DNA of 64,000 nt from Tessaracoccus aquimaris (GCF_001997345.1 NZ_CP019606.1:2976001-3040000); one strand, 5' to 3'; shown: positions 54,920 to 64,000, counted from the first letter of the stretch. Notes: generated by a model from the letters alone, not told the origin. Translations and numbers: made by a program.

Positions 54920-55930
54920 TCAGATCTGTTCCACGTCCTCCGGCACCCCGGAGTCGACCGAGCGCAGGATGGCGTCGTTGACGGCGACGTCGCGCAACGC
55001 CTCCTCGACGGTGATGACGAACGGCTTGTCGTGCGCGACGGCGTCGACGAAGTGGGCGACCTCCGCGGCCAGGTCGCCGCCGATCAGCCCGTTGACCTCG
55101 GGCCAGTGGAGCGCGTCCGGCAGTTCGAATGCGTCCTTGCCGTAGATCTTCATGCCGTGGTCGCGCACGTCGATCTCGACGATGCCCTCGGTTCCGAACA
55201 GTTCGAGGCGGCCGTCGATCTGCACCGGGGTGTCCTCGGGGCGGGTCCAGCCGTTGAACAGTTCGCCGACGCCGCCGTTGGCGAGGTCGACGACCGACAA
55301 GATGGCGTCCTCAGACTCGACGCCGAGCGATGGCATCAGCTTGCGAACCGCGCGCGAGTAGACGCGGGTGATGGGCTGTCCGGTGATCCACTGCACGGCG
55401 TCGACGTCGTGGATGCCGACGTAGAACAGCACGCTGGAGGAGCCGTTCATCCGGGTGCCGACGGCGCGACTGGCGATCCTGCCCGCCTTGAAGTGCAGCG
55501 GTTCGCCGATCTTGCCGTCGCGTACCGCGGCGGCGGCGCCCGCGTAGCGGGGGTCGAACCGCATGATCTGCCCGACCATCAGCCGGGCGCCGCCCTCCTC
55601 GGCGGCCGCGGCGATCCGGCGGGCCACCTCGAGGGTGTGGGCCATCGGCTTCTCGAGCAGCACTGGCTTGCCCGCGCGGAGGATCTCGACGGCGGCGTCC
55701 TCGTGCAGTTTGTCCGGAAGAGCCACGATGAACGCGTCGACCGTCCCGCCCGCGAGCGCCTCGGCGACCGACGGGAGGTAGGCGACGCCCAGGCCTTCGG
55801 CGACCGGACGGCCGACCGTCTCGTTCAGGTCGACGACGCCGACCAGCGTCGCCGCGGTCGACTCCTTGACGGTGCGCGCGTGCAGCTCGCCCATGAAGCC
55901 GGCCCCGACCACTGCGATGTTGAGGGACAT
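54920..55930 (-). CDS. Gfo/Idh/MocA family oxidoreductase (inositol dehydrogenase-like)
   Basis: 336 residues. Rossmann start AVVGAGFMGELHA, DLNETVG, and LLEKPMAHTLE (EKP). HDVDAVQWITGQ in the C-terminal domain is the inositol/sugar dehydrogenase signature with the catalytic His-Asp. Probably oxidises the sugar or cyclitol imported by the ABC system encoded just upstream. 22 nt after the permease stop. Confidence 0.92.
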   Translation of the reverse strand: MSLNIAVVGAGFMGELHARTVKESTAATLVGVVDLNETVGRPVAEGLGVAYLPSVAEALAGGTVDAFIVALPDKLHEDAAVEILRAGKPVLLEKPMAHTLEVARRIAAAAEEGGARLMVGQIMRFDPRYAGAAAAVRDGKIGEPLHFKAGRIASRAVGTRMNGSSSVLFYVGIHDVDAVQWITGQPITRVYSRAVRKLMPSLGVESEDAILSVVDLANGGVGELFNGWTRPEDTPVQIDGRLELFGTEGIVEIDVRDHGMKIYGKDAFELPDALHWPEVNGLIGGDLAAEVAHFVDAVAHDKPFVITVEEALRDVAVNDAILRSVDSGVPEDVEQI

Positions 55931-55952
55931 GGGTTTCCTTTCGGTAGGGTTC

Positions 55953-56951
55953 TCAGGCGCTTTCGCGCTTGTCGAGGAAGCGGATGGCGGCGTCGATCAT
56001 CACGGCGCCGACGATGGTGACGCCCTTGAAGAAGTTGACGCTCTCCGCGCTGACGCCGAGCACGACGAGGCTCGTCGAGATCAGCGAGATGATGACGGCG
56101 CCCGTGATGGTGCCGATGACGGAGCCCTTGCCTCCGAAGAGGCTGGTGCCGCCGATGATGGTCGCCGCGAAGGCGTCGAGCAGCAGGTTGGTGTTGGCGA
56201 TGTTGGTGTCGACGATCTGCACCTTGGCGACCAGCAGGATCGCCGTCAGCGCGACCATCAGGCCCCCGAACAGGTAGACGAGCAGGGTCTGGCTGAGCAC
56301 CGGGGCGCCCCGTGCGGCCATCGCGTGCTTGTTCGACCCGAGCCCGTAGGTGTAGAGCCCGAACCGGGACCAGCGGGCCAGGGCGGCGACGGCCACCGCG
56401 ATCAACGCCGCGACGATCACCAGCAGCGGGATGCCGAGGGGTCGGACGCTGCCGAGCCCGGACAGCACCGGGTCGTTGATGATCACCGTGCCCTGCTTGC
56501 CGAGCAGCAGCACGATGCCCTGCACGGCCGCCATGGTCGCGAGCGTCGCGATGAACGGGGGCATCGCGAGGACCGAGACGAGCAACCCGTTGATGAGGCC
56601 GAGCGCGAGGCCGGCCGCGATGCACATCAGCAGGGTCACGACCAGCGGTTGGCCCTGCTGGATGCCGCCGCCGAGCACCAGGGCGCACATCGCCACCCCG
56701 AAGCCCGCCGACAGGTCGAGCCCGCCGGCGATCAGGATCCACATCGCGCCGAGGCCGAGCACCGCGATGGGCACTGCGTTGAGCGCGATGTTGACGAGGT
56801 TGTTGGGGCTGATGGTCACGGGGTTGATCAGCGCCACCCCGATCAGCAGCAGGATCAGCAGCAGTTGCGGCGCGAACCGCACGATGAGGGCGCGGACCCG
56901 CTCCCCTGCCGGGGCGGCGGGCGTCGCGCGCGTGGCGGCAACGGCACTCAC
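55953..56951 (-). CDS. Sugar ABC transporter permease (RbsC-like)
   Basis: 332 residues; about ten helices of the ribose/xylose-type (BPD_transp_2) permease family, with ILIAGGLDLSAGFGVAMCAL, NGLLVSVLAMPPFIATLATM and IIGGTSLFGGKGSVIGT. The ATG overlaps the stop of the permease-ATPase fusion. It provides the second membrane domain, beside the one fused to the ATPase. Confidence 0.93.
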   Translation of the reverse strand: MSAVAATRATPAAPAGERVRALIVRFAPQLLLILLLIGVALINPVTISPNNLVNIALNAVPIAVLGLGAMWILIAGGLDLSAGFGVAMCALVLGGGIQQGQPLVVTLLMCIAAGLALGLINGLLVSVLAMPPFIATLATMAAVQGIVLLLGKQGTVIINDPVLSGLGSVRPLGIPLLVIVAALIAVAVAALARWSRFGLYTYGLGSNKHAMAARGAPVLSQTLLVYLFGGLMVALTAILLVAKVQIVDTNIANTNLLLDAFAATIIGGTSLFGGKGSVIGTITGAVIISLISTSLVVLGVSAESVNFFKGVTIVGAVMIDAAIRFLDKRESA

Positions 56952-59533
56952 TTCGACTCCTTCTCGTCGGCCTGGATGACCTCTGCCACCAGGCGTTCGC
57001 CCTCTTCACCGAAGGCGTCTTGCATGACCCGCTCCTCCGTCACGCCGCCGGGATGTTCGGCGACGGTGACGCCGTCGCGCAGCACGATGACGCGGTCGGC
57101 GAGCGCGAGCACCTCCGGGATTTCCGAGGAGGTGACCACGACGCCGGCGCCCTTGGCCGTGAAGTCGGCGATCAGCGCGTGGATCTCGGCCTTTGCGCCG
57201 ACGTCGACGCCGCGGGTGGGGTCGTCGAGCAGGATCAGCCTCGGGTCGAGCGCGAGCCACTTGCCGAGCACGACCTTCTGCTGGTTGCCTCCGGAGAGGT
57301 TCTTGATCCGGATCGCCGGGTCGTCGGGGCGCACGGAGAGGCGCGACTTCATCTCGGCGACCAGGTCGCGCTCGGCCCGCTGCGGGAGCAGCCCCATCGG
57401 GGCGTTGCGGCGAAGCCACAGCAGGCTCATGTTCTCCGCGACCGACATCTCGGGGAAGATGCCGTCGTGGTGGCGGTCCTCGGGAACGTAGGCGAGGCCG
57501 TCGATCGACAACTCGTTGAGCGAGCGTCGCTCGACCGGGCGGTCGAACACCTCGACGGTGCCCTCGGTCGGCTTGTTCAGCCCCGCGATGGCCTGGATCA
57601 GTTCCGTGCGACCAGAGCCCATCAGGCCGACGAGGCCGACCACCTCGCCGGAGCGGACCACCAGGGACGCGTCGTTGAGCCTGCGGCCGTCGGCGATGGA
57701 GTCGATTACGACAAGCGGGGCGCCCGGCTCGCCCGTTGGCGAGTAGGACATCTCCGCCAGTTCGCGCCCGACCATCATCGAAACGAGGGCCGCGGAGTCG
57801 GTGTCGGCGAGCGACGGCGCACCCACGACGAGGCCGTCGCGCATCACGACCGCGCGCGAGCACAGGTGGTAGATCTCGTCCATCTTGTGCGAGATGTAGA
57901 GGATCGCGGTGTTCCTGGCCTTGAGTCGTTCGATCAACTCGTACAGGTGGTCACGTTCCCTGGACGACAGCGCGGAGGTCGGCTCGTCCATGATGACCAG
58001 CCACGCGTCCTCGCGGACCGCGCGGACGATCTCGATCATCTGGCGGTGCCCGACCGAGAGCGAACTGACGGTGTCGCCCGCGTTGAACGGCATCTCGAGT
58101 TCGACGAGCAGTTCCTGCGTCGCCTTGCGCATCGCGCGCCTGCGCAGCGGCCCGAACCGGCCGAGCCGCAACTCCTGCCCGAGGAACATGTTCTGTGCGA
58201 CGTCGAGTTCCGGCACCAGGCTGAAGTGCTGGTGGATCACGGCGATGCCCAACTTGCGGGCGTCCTCCGGGCCGGCGAGCGTGACGGGGCTGCCGTCGAT
58301 GGCGATGTGGCCGGTGGTCGGCTGGTGGTTGCCAGCCAGCACCTTGACGAGCGTCGACTTCCCGGCGCCGTTCTCGCCCATCAGGGCCACGATCTCGCCC
58401 GGGACCAGGTCGAAGCTGACGCCCTTGAGGGCCTCCACCCCGGAGAAGACCTTCCGGACGTTGACGACGTCGAGCCTCCCGGGAACCGGTCGTGCGGCGC
58501 CGCCGGTGGCGTGCTGTTTCCGGAACGATCTGGAGCGAAGCGAGTTGGCCATGAACCGGCCGTTCTCTCGGATCTCGCGCAGCACCTCGCGCTGCGAGAC
58601 GATCACCGCGAGGACGGTGAGCAGGCCGGTGCTGACGTAGATCATCGACTGGTCGACGCCCGCGAAGGACAGGCCGGAGGAGAGCAGGCCGACGAAGATC
58701 GAGCCGAGGAATGTCGAGACCATCGACCCGCGTCCGCCGGCGAGGCTCGCCCCGCCGATGACGGCGGCGGTGATCGCCGAGAACTCGAGGCCGAGGCCTG
58801 CCATCGGCTGGGCGGAGCCGGTGCGACCGATGGTCAGCAGTGCCCCGAGGCCGACGACGACGCCGACCAGCACGAAGGCGAGCAGCGTGACCGTCTTCGT
58901 CGGCACGCCGGAGGCGACCGCCGCGTTCTCGTTGCCGCCGACGGCGAAGAACCAGCGGCCGAGCAGCGTGCGGCGCAGCAGGAACCAGAAGGCGACGAGC
59001 ACGAGGAGGGTGACGAGCACCGAGACGGGGATCCCCAGGATCGACTCGCGGCCGAGGAACAGCAGCGCCGGGTCGGTCACGGGCACCGCGTTGCCGCCGG
59101 AGATGCTGATGGCGGCGCCCCGTGCGAGCGCGAACATGCCGAGCGTCGCCATGAAGGCGTTGACCCGCAGCACCGAGATCAGGAAGCCGTTGAACGCTGC
59201 GACCGCGATGGCGGTGGCGAGGATCGTCAGGACGGTGAGCGGGGCGCTCGAGGTCGCCGTCAGCACGCTCGCCCCGACGACGGAGGCGAGGGCGAGCGAG
59301 GAACCGACGGAGAGGTCGATGCCGCGCACGATGATGACGCCGGTCATGCCGAAGGCGATCAGCGAGATCACTGCCGTCTGGACGGCGATGCTCGACAGGT
59401 TGAACGGGCTGAGGAAGCCGGGGAAGAGGACGCCGAGGACCACGGTGGCGACGACGATGGCCGTGATCAGGATGACGGTGGTGCGGTTCTGGTCGTCGCG
59501 GAGGATCCGCGAGACCCCGGAGCGGGTGCTCAT
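56948..59533 (-). CDS. Sugar ABC permease fused to tandem ATPase (RbsC-RbsA fusion)
   Basis: 861 residues from ATG 59533. Residues 1-335 are an RbsC-like permease (IIVRGIDLSVGSSLALASVV, VIGGASLAGGRGSMVST). From about 370 two ATPase domains follow as in RbsA: the first with Walker A GENGAGKST, the second with GLMGSGRTE and signature NLSGGNQQKV. The usual separate rbsA and rbsC genes are joined here. With the second permease and the binding protein it forms a complete carbohydrate importer. Confidence 0.9.
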   Translation of the reverse strand: MSTRSGVSRILRDDQNRTTVILITAIVVATVVLGVLFPGFLSPFNLSSIAVQTAVISLIAFGMTGVIIVRGIDLSVGSSLALASVVGASVLTATSSAPLTVLTILATAIAVAAFNGFLISVLRVNAFMATLGMFALARGAAISISGGNAVPVTDPALLFLGRESILGIPVSVLVTLLVLVAFWFLLRRTLLGRWFFAVGGNENAAVASGVPTKTVTLLAFVLVGVVVGLGALLTIGRTGSAQPMAGLGLEFSAITAAVIGGASLAGGRGSMVSTFLGSIFVGLLSSGLSFAGVDQSMIYVSTGLLTVLAVIVSQREVLREIRENGRFMANSLRSRSFRKQHATGGAARPVPGRLDVVNVRKVFSGVEALKGVSFDLVPGEIVALMGENGAGKSTLVKVLAGNHQPTTGHIAIDGSPVTLAGPEDARKLGIAVIHQHFSLVPELDVAQNMFLGQELRLGRFGPLRRRAMRKATQELLVELEMPFNAGDTVSSLSVGHRQMIEIVRAVREDAWLVIMDEPTSALSSRERDHLYELIERLKARNTAILYISHKMDEIYHLCSRAVVMRDGLVVGAPSLADTDSAALVSMMVGRELAEMSYSPTGEPGAPLVVIDSIADGRRLNDASLVVRSGEVVGLVGLMGSGRTELIQAIAGLNKPTEGTVEVFDRPVERRSLNELSIDGLAYVPEDRHHDGIFPEMSVAENMSLLWLRRNAPMGLLPQRAERDLVAEMKSRLSVRPDDPAIRIKNLSGGNQQKVVLGKWLALDPRLILLDDPTRGVDVGAKAEIHALIADFTAKGAGVVVTSSEIPEVLALADRVIVLRDGVTVAEHPGGVTEERVMQDAFGEEGERLVAEVIQADEKESK

Positions 59534-59563
59534 GGGTGTGCAGGCCTTTCGTGGGGTGAGCGT

Positions 59564-59589
59564 GGGCGGGCCCGTCACCGGGCCCGCCC
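59564..59589. other. Stem-loop after binding-protein gene
   Basis: GGGCGGGCCCG-TCAC-CGGGCCCGCCC, a perfect 11-bp stem with a 4-nt loop, without a T run. It lies between the binding-protein and fusion genes, 6 nt after the stop. Such loops stabilise binding-protein mRNA relative to the transporter genes in other operons. Confidence 0.7.
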
Positions 59590-59595
59590 GTCGGC

Positions 59596-60663
59596 TCAGC
59601 CGACCGTCATATCGCCGTCCGACTTCGCCTTGCCGAACTCGGCGACGTAGTCGGTGGCGAGCTTGGTCGCCTCTTCCGTGGTGATGGTCGCGACATCGAG
59701 CCCGGCGTCCTTGACCGCCTGCGCGCCCTTCTCGGCGGCGATGGTGTAGGTGGGCATGAACAGGTCGTTGTCGAAGCTTGCGCCCGTCGCGAGGCGCGCG
59801 GCCACGGCGGTGTTCCAGGCGCCGACCCGGTAGGAGCCGGTGATGACGTCGGTGAGCACGCGGCCCGAGTCGATGTAGGGGAAGATCGCGGCGTCGCCGT
59901 CGTTGCTGACGAACGGGATGTCCAGGTTGGCCTGCTCGACCACCTTGATGGCGGGTAGCGTCAGGCCGTCGGAGATGCTGGCGACGGCAGCGAGGTCGGG
60001 GTTGTTCGAGATCACCGTCTGGGTGACCGAGCCGGCCTTCGAGCTATCGAAGTCAGTGGGCTGCGTGATGACCTCGATGTCGGGGAACTCGGCCGCCATG
60101 GTCTCCTCAAACGCCTTCTGGCGCGTGTCGGAGACGTAGTTGCCGACGGCGCCGATCAGGAAGAGCACCTTGCCCTTGCCTCCGACGGCGTTGCCGATCA
60201 CCCGGGCCGACTGCACCCAGTTGTCGTGGTCGGGGTACAGCGTGTTGAAGTTCTGCTCGCCGCCGACCTTGTTGCCCATCGTGATGACCTTCACGCCTGC
60301 GTCGGAGGCCTTGTTGACGACGTCGACGATCGCATCGGCGTTGATCGGGTCGATCAGGATGACGTCCTTGCCCTGCGCGACGAAGCTCTCGATCGAGGAG
60401 ATCTGCTTCTCGATGGAGCCGTCAGCGCTCTGCCAGGTCACGTCGACCCCGTAGTCCTTAGCGATGGCCTGCGAGGCCTCCTCCATCTGGACGAAGAAGG
60501 GAAGCGACAGGTTGATCTCGGCGACGCCGACCGACGGCTTGCCGCCCGAGTCAGAGCCCGGCTCGCTCGAGGTGCCGGGCTGTGAGCCCCCGCTGCAGCC
60601 GGCAAGCAGAGCGGCGAGGGCGACCGTGGCAACCACCAAGCCACGGGACCGAAATATCTTCAT
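59596..60663 (-). CDS. Sugar ABC transporter substrate-binding lipoprotein
   Basis: 355 residues. Lipoprotein signal MKIFRSRGLVVATVALAALL followed by AGC (Cys 23), then a Gly/Ser linker and a type I periplasmic-binding fold of the ribose-binding group (VGVAEINLSLPFFVQMEEAS, VILIDPINADAIVDVVNKAS, AVASISDGLTLPAI). ATG has GGAGG upstream. First gene of the nine-gene operon, so its supply is set by the promoter in the preceding gap. Confidence 0.93.
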   Translation of the reverse strand: MKIFRSRGLVVATVALAALLAGCSGGSQPGTSSEPGSDSGGKPSVGVAEINLSLPFFVQMEEASQAIAKDYGVDVTWQSADGSIEKQISSIESFVAQGKDVILIDPINADAIVDVVNKASDAGVKVITMGNKVGGEQNFNTLYPDHDNWVQSARVIGNAVGGKGKVLFLIGAVGNYVSDTRQKAFEETMAAEFPDIEVITQPTDFDSSKAGSVTQTVISNNPDLAAVASISDGLTLPAIKVVEQANLDIPFVSNDGDAAIFPYIDSGRVLTDVITGSYRVGAWNTAVAARLATGASFDNDLFMPTYTIAAEKGAQAVKDAGLDVATITTEEATKLATDYVAEFGKAKSDGDMTVG

Positions 60664-60762
60664 GATTCCTCCACATTTTTGACTTCGTCGTCATGGCTGC
60701 TCGCAGAGAACCAGCCTCGCCCCACGGTTTTGGAAGGGACTTTTGGAGAGTACGTGATTGAT

Positions 60763-60776
60763 CTATCCCCGGATAG
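60763..60776. promoter_or_regulatory. Short palindrome upstream of binding-protein gene
   Basis: CTATCC-CC-GGATAG, a 6+2+6 inverted repeat about 100 nt before the binding-protein ATG, in the 245-nt gap that also holds the terminator. It may be an operator for the IclR protein encoded in the operon. Confidence 0.3.
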
Positions 60777-60856
60777 GGTGGCTCCGCCGCGAGGCACGTC
60801 TCGGCAGCTCGGCGTGGCGTCGCAATTTCCGCCGCGTCACACCTTGTCACGGCGCG

Positions 60857-60894
60857 AAAAAGGGTGCCAGGACGAAGCGTCCTGGCACCCTTTT
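60857..60894. terminator. Intrinsic terminator after xylose isomerase gene
   Basis: A perfect 13-bp stem (GGGTGCCAGGACG and its complement) with a 3-nt loop at 60862-60890, flanked by A5 and T4. On the minus strand it ends in a T5 run, 19 nt past the xylA stop. The strongest terminator in the window; it could also stop plus-strand transcripts. Confidence 0.9.
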
Positions 60895-60908
60895 GGTGGA
60901 ACGAAAAA

Positions 60909-62084
60909 CTACCCGATCAGGTGACGCAGCGCGGCCTGGTACAGCTCGACGAAGCGGTACTCACGGGCGCCCGCGGCGTCGGCGTCGAAGTCCTCGACGT
61001 TGGCGCGGAAGTCGGCGACCGACTCGCCCTCGCCGAGGGTCGGCAGCGCGAGCTGGTCGACGGCGTTCTCCCTGAGCAGCTTGTCGACCTCGGGGTCGGA
61101 GCGGAAGGCGCGGGCCTTGTCGGCCAGCATCAGGTAGGTCTCCATGTTGGCCTTGGCGGAGTCCCAGATGCCCTGCATGCCCTCGGTGCGCGACGGCTTG
61201 TAGTCGAAGTGGACGGGGCCGTCGTAGCGGGGCGCGTCGGGCGAGAAGGGGAAGCCGTTGACGAGCAGGTCGACGGTGAAGAAGGCGCTCAGCAGGTCGC
61301 CGTGGCCGAAGACCAGGTCCTGGTCGTACTTGAGGCCCTTCTGGCCGTTGAGGTCGATGTGGAACAGCTTGTTGCTGAACAGCGCCTGGGCGATGCCGTG
61401 GGTGTAGTTCAGGTTCGCCATCTGCTCGTGGCCGACCTCGGGGTTCAGGCCGACGATGTCGCCGTGCTCCAGCTCGGCGATCAGGCCGAGAGCGTGCCCG
61501 ATCGACGGCAGGAAGATGTCGCCGCGGGGCTCGTTGGGCTTGGGCTCCAGGCCGATCCGCAGATCGTAGCCCTGCGACTTGATGTAGCCGGCGACGGTGT
61601 CGAGGCCCTCCTTGTAGCGCTCGAGCGCGGCGTAGAGATCCTTGGACGAGTCGTACTCGGCGCCCTCACGGCCGCCCCACATCACGAACATGGAGGCGCC
61701 GCACTCGGCGGCGGTGTCGACGGCGTCGAGGACCTTGCGCAGGCCGAAGCGGCGCACGGAGCGGTCGTTGGCCGTCAGCCCGCCGTCCTTGAAGCAGGGG
61801 TGCGTGAAGGTGTTGGTGGTGACCATCTCGATGGTGAGGCCGGCCTTGGCCGCCGCGTCCCTCAGGTGGCCGATGCGCTCGTTGCGCACCTCCTTGGTGG
61901 CATCGAACGCGTAGACGTCGTTGTCATGGAAGGTGATGCCCCATGCGCCCAGCTCGGCGAGCTTGTCGGCGTACTCCCACGGGTCGAGAGCCGGGCGGGT
62001 GTTGGTGCCGAAGGGGTCGGTTCCGGTCCATCCGACGGTCCAGAGACCGAAGGAGAACTTGTCGTCTTTGGTGGGGGTGCGCAT
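60909..62084 (-). CDS. xylA: Xylose isomerase
   Basis: 391 residues from ATG 62084 with GAGGAA upstream. Catalytic His in GITFHDNDV near 50, the metal-site Glu-Lys in [13 protein letters not shown] near 180, HEQM, and [19 protein letters not shown] with the Asp ligands. Interconverts D-xylose and D-xylulose; also acts on glucose. The length matches actinobacterial XylA. Transcribed away from the ROK regulator and followed by a strong terminator; no xylB lies next to it. Confidence 0.97.
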   Translation of the reverse strand: MRTPTKDDKFSFGLWTVGWTGTDPFGTNTRPALDPWEYADKLAELGAWGITFHDNDVYAFDATKEVRNERIGHLRDAAAKAGLTIEMVTTNTFTHPCFKDGGLTANDRSVRRFGLRKVLDAVDTAAECGASMFVMWGGREGAEYDSSKDLYAALERYKEGLDTVAGYIKSQGYDLRIGLEPKPNEPRGDIFLPSIGHALGLIAELEHGDIVGLNPEVGHEQMANLNYTHGIAQALFSNKLFHIDLNGQKGLKYDQDLVFGHGDLLSAFFTVDLLVNGFPFSPDAPRYDGPVHFDYKPSRTEGMQGIWDSAKANMETYLMLADKARAFRSDPEVDKLLRENAVDQLALPTLGEGESVADFRANVEDFDADAAGAREYRFVELYQAALRHLIG

Positions 62085-62104
62085 TTGTTCCTCGCTGATT
62101 GTTG

Positions 62105-62175
62105 TTGTTTGGACGACGACGTCCCTATTAGTTTCAGTATAATACTTATCTCGTCGCGGGTTAGTGTCAACCCCG
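62105..62175. promoter_or_regulatory. AT-rich promoter/operator between xylA and ROK gene
   Basis: An AT-rich island in GC-rich DNA. The 11-bp perfect palindrome AGTATAATACT (62136-62146) sits near a minus-strand TTGACA (62165-62170), consistent with a xylA promoter covered by an operator. TTAGTTTC borders it. Likely the ROK protein binding region. Confidence 0.55.
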
Positions 62176-62198
62176 GGGAAGTTGAGCATTGGAGCCAC

Positions 62199-63395
62199 AT
62201 GACACCGCAGGATCCCTCGGCCGCGAAGATGACACAGTCCTCTGTGCGCTCGGCCAACCTCGCCCTGGTCCTCAGTCGGATTCCCGGCGAGGAGGGTTCC
62301 GTGTCCCGCGCCGACATCGCGGCCCAACTCGGCATGACCCGCTCGACCGTCTCCAGGCTGATCGACGACCTGATCGTCGGCCGCCTCGTGCGCGAGGGCG
62401 AGACCTCCGCTGGCGGCAGGGGGCGCCCGGCGGTCCCGCTGAACCTGCAGCGCCGCTCGGTGGTCTCCCTCGGGCTGGAGGTCAACGTCGAGCGCCTCGT
62501 CGCGACCCTCGTCGACCTGACGGGCGAGGTCCTCGTCGTGCGGCAGCGCGATCTCGACGTCGTCGCCCTCGATCCCGCGGACGCCATGGGTCAGTTGGCC
62601 GAACTGGCGACCGAGGCCCTCGAAGGCAGGCCGGCCGGATCGCGGCTGACCGGGGCGACCCTCGCGCTGCCCGGCCTGCTCGACCGCTCCGGGACGCGCG
62701 TGCTGCGCGCTCCGAACCTCGGCTGGGAGGGCGTCGAGCCGTCCGCGCTGTGGCGGTTGAGCGTCGACGGCGAGCCGGTTGCGCTCCGCTCGGCCAACGA
62801 CATCGACTGCTCCGCCCTGACGGTGCTGCGCGACGACCCGCAGGCCTCCTTCATCTACGTCACGGGCGAGGTCGGCATCGGCTCCGCCGTCGCCATCAAC
62901 GGCGAGATCCTCGCGGGCCGCAGCGGCTGGGCCGCGGAACTCGGCCACGTCTGTGTCGACCCGCACGGCCACCTGTGCGGCTGCGGGTCGATCGGCTGCC
63001 TCGAGTCGGTCGCGGGCGCGCGGGGCCTGCTGCGCGACAGCGGACAGCCCGGCGTCGCCAGCCTGATCGCGGCCGCGGAGGCGGACGAGGACTTGGCGCT
63101 CGCCACGATCGAGGGCGCCGCCGACGCGCTCGGGATCGCGCTGAGCGCCGCCCTGAACCTCCTCGACGTCGAGAACATCCGACTGGGCGGGCACCTGGGC
63201 CAACTCGAGCCATTCATGCGTGACCGGCTCGCGGCCGTGCTGAACCAGCGCGTGCTGTGGGCACGACACTCCGGCATCGAGGTGGAGGTGGTGGAACGCG
63301 CCCCGCTGCGCGCCGCGATGGGCGCGGGGCTCGCCGGGCTCGGCCAGGTGATCGCCGACCCTGCGACCTGGATCGACGAGTTGCTGGCCGACTGA
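62199..63395 (+). CDS. ROK family transcriptional regulator (XylR-like)
   Basis: 398 residues from ATG 62199 (GGAG 4-5 nt upstream). N-terminal winged HTH ([20 protein letters not shown]) then a ROK domain. The ATP-binding DxGGT of ROK kinases is replaced ([17 protein letters not shown]), while the zinc-binding [11 protein letters not shown] and GEVGIGSAV are kept. A repressor rather than a kinase. Divergent from xylA across an AT-rich palindrome, so probably the xylose-responsive repressor of xylA and perhaps of the sugar ABC operon. Confidence 0.92.
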   Translation: MTPQDPSAAKMTQSSVRSANLALVLSRIPGEEGSVSRADIAAQLGMTRSTVSRLIDDLIVGRLVREGETSAGGRGRPAVPLNLQRRSVVSLGLEVNVERLVATLVDLTGEVLVVRQRDLDVVALDPADAMGQLAELATEALEGRPAGSRLTGATLALPGLLDRSGTRVLRAPNLGWEGVEPSALWRLSVDGEPVALRSANDIDCSALTVLRDDPQASFIYVTGEVGIGSAVAINGEILAGRSGWAAELGHVCVDPHGHLCGCGSIGCLESVAGARGLLRDSGQPGVASLIAAAEADEDLALATIEGAADALGIALSAALNLLDVENIRLGGHLGQLEPFMRDRLAAVLNQRVLWARHSGIEVEVVERAPLRAAMGAGLAGLGQVIADPATWIDELLAD

Positions 63396-63402
63396 GCGGC
63401 GC

Positions 63403-64000
63403 TCAGGCGTCGAAGGTGGTGCGCCCCGTCGGCTCGGGGACCTGATGCCAGGTGCCGTCTGACGCCGAGGCCGCCGCCGCGCTTGCGATGCCCGCAGCCA
63501 CGAGCCCATCCGCGACGCTCGGCGCGAGTTGGCGACCGGTCGCGATCGACTCGAGGAACAGCTTCGCCTCGATCGTCTTGAGGTCGTCGAAGCTCAGCCC
63601 CATGCCGCCGCCGGGCTGGAAGCGGCCGAACTCGCCGAAGCCGGGCTCGGTCATCGTCCGGGTGAAGCCGTAGCCGCGCTCCCCCGCGAGGCACACGTCC
63701 ACCTCGTTCATCCGCTCGAAGTTCCACTTGGCGGAGCCGAGGCTGCCGAACAGTTCGAACCCGTAGTCGCAGCGCGCGCCGATGGCGATCCGCGACGACT
63801 CGAAGGTGCCCATGGTGCCCGACCCGAAGCGGGCGATCACCGCGGCGTAGTCCTCGTTCTCGACGGGGAGCGCTGGCGCGTCGGGGTCGGCCCGCACGCC
63901 GTGGCCCTGACCGCCCGCCAGCGGAGCGGGGCGCTCGCTGATGAACGTGCGGGTCGCGGAGGTGACCCCGCGGATCGGCCCGACCAGGTACTGCGCCAGG
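63403..64000 (-). CDS. Gfo/Idh/MocA family oxidoreductase (5' end outside window)
   Basis: C-terminal 198 codons only; the N-terminal Rossmann part lies beyond the edge. The visible region is the alpha/beta substrate domain: [40 protein letters not shown], and [15 protein letters not shown] near the end, as in inositol and sugar dehydrogenases. Third gene of this family in the region. Convergent with the ROK gene, 7 nt apart. Confidence 0.88.
   Translation of the reverse strand, partial: LAQYLVGPIRGVTSATRTFISERPAPLAGGQGHGVRADPDAPALPVENEDYAAVIARFGSGTMGTFESSRIAIGARCDYGFELFGSLGSAKWNFERMNEVDVCLAGERGYGFTRTMTEPGFGEFGRFQPGGGMGLSFDDLKTIEAKLFLESIATGRQLAPSVADGLVAAGIASAAAASASDGTWHQVPEPTGRTTFDA

Noticed and set aside
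57020-59650. Plus-strand open frame opposite the permease-ATPase fusion
   Set aside because: Antisense shadow rich in Asp, Glu, Arg and His; the real gene has Walker motifs.
60864-62198. Upstream extension of the ROK gene on the plus strand
   Set aside because: Open only because it is antisense to xylA; ATG 62199 has a proper ribosome site and HTH directly after.

Overview
The window is high-GC DNA with actinobacterial traits. Codon thirds are strongly G/C biased, GTG starts are common, and several genes have a -10 hexamer 6-7 nt before the start codon with no Shine-Dalgarno, which suggests leaderless mRNAs. A DUF222/13E12 HNH gene lies next to a repeat block. The gene mix (YibE/F, small Cys protein, two-gene ABC exporter, CPBP protease, XylA/ROK pair) fits Propionibacteriales, perhaps a Tessaracoccus-like genus; the genus is inference. 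No tRNA, rRNA or CRISPR was seen.

Layout. 1-3780: a two-subunit ABC exporter with complementary broken ATP sites, preceded by a promoter inside perfect 10-bp inverted arms and by an 18-codon leader ORF. 3783-8323: a lower-GC insert with two unknown genes, a MacB/FtsX-like ABC system of one ATPase and two permeases, and a small secreted protein whose frame is broken. 8466-8497: three DnaA-box-like sequences. 8590-14473: VOC protein, secreted protein, DUF222/HNH protein, a 1.1-kb repeat array, a lipoprotein and a lactonase-like beta-propeller. 14493-30706: one 16.2-kb, ten-gene minus-strand operon encoding a small membrane protein, a vWA membrane protein, a tubulin-like GTPase, two further membrane proteins, a broken large protein, a GAP1-like protein, a second vWA protein, a double-GTPase (DO-GTPase2-like) protein and a TerD protein. 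This is the most notable system here and resembles the GTPase/vWA/TerD assemblies proposed from comparative genomics as NTP-dependent conflict systems. 30916-39313: CPBP protease, PAP2 phosphatase with beta-strand repeats, SRPBCC-epimerase fusion, rhomboid, YibE/F, small Cys protein, MFS transporter, small membrane protein. 39360-42140: feoA-feoB-NifU-like iron operon with a candidate iron box. 42269-45852: CDF transporter, an IS30 element with 23-bp inverted repeats, sirtuin and alkyltransferase-like protein. 45860-49755: threonine-synthase-like enzyme, M20 peptidase, GntR regulator, MBL hydrolase. 49748-60663: a nine-gene minus-strand sugar-type ABC uptake and catabolic operon (binding protein, permease-ATPase fusion, permease, two Gfo/Idh dehydrogenases, class V aminotransferase, aldehyde dehydrogenase, creatininase-family enzyme, IclR). 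60909-64000: xylose isomerase, divergent ROK repressor and a third, partial Gfo/Idh gene.

A warning for the reader: six genes have broken frames at eight places. Every break is repaired by adding one base to a short C or G run. This looks like systematic homopolymer under-calling, so those genes are probably intact in the organism.
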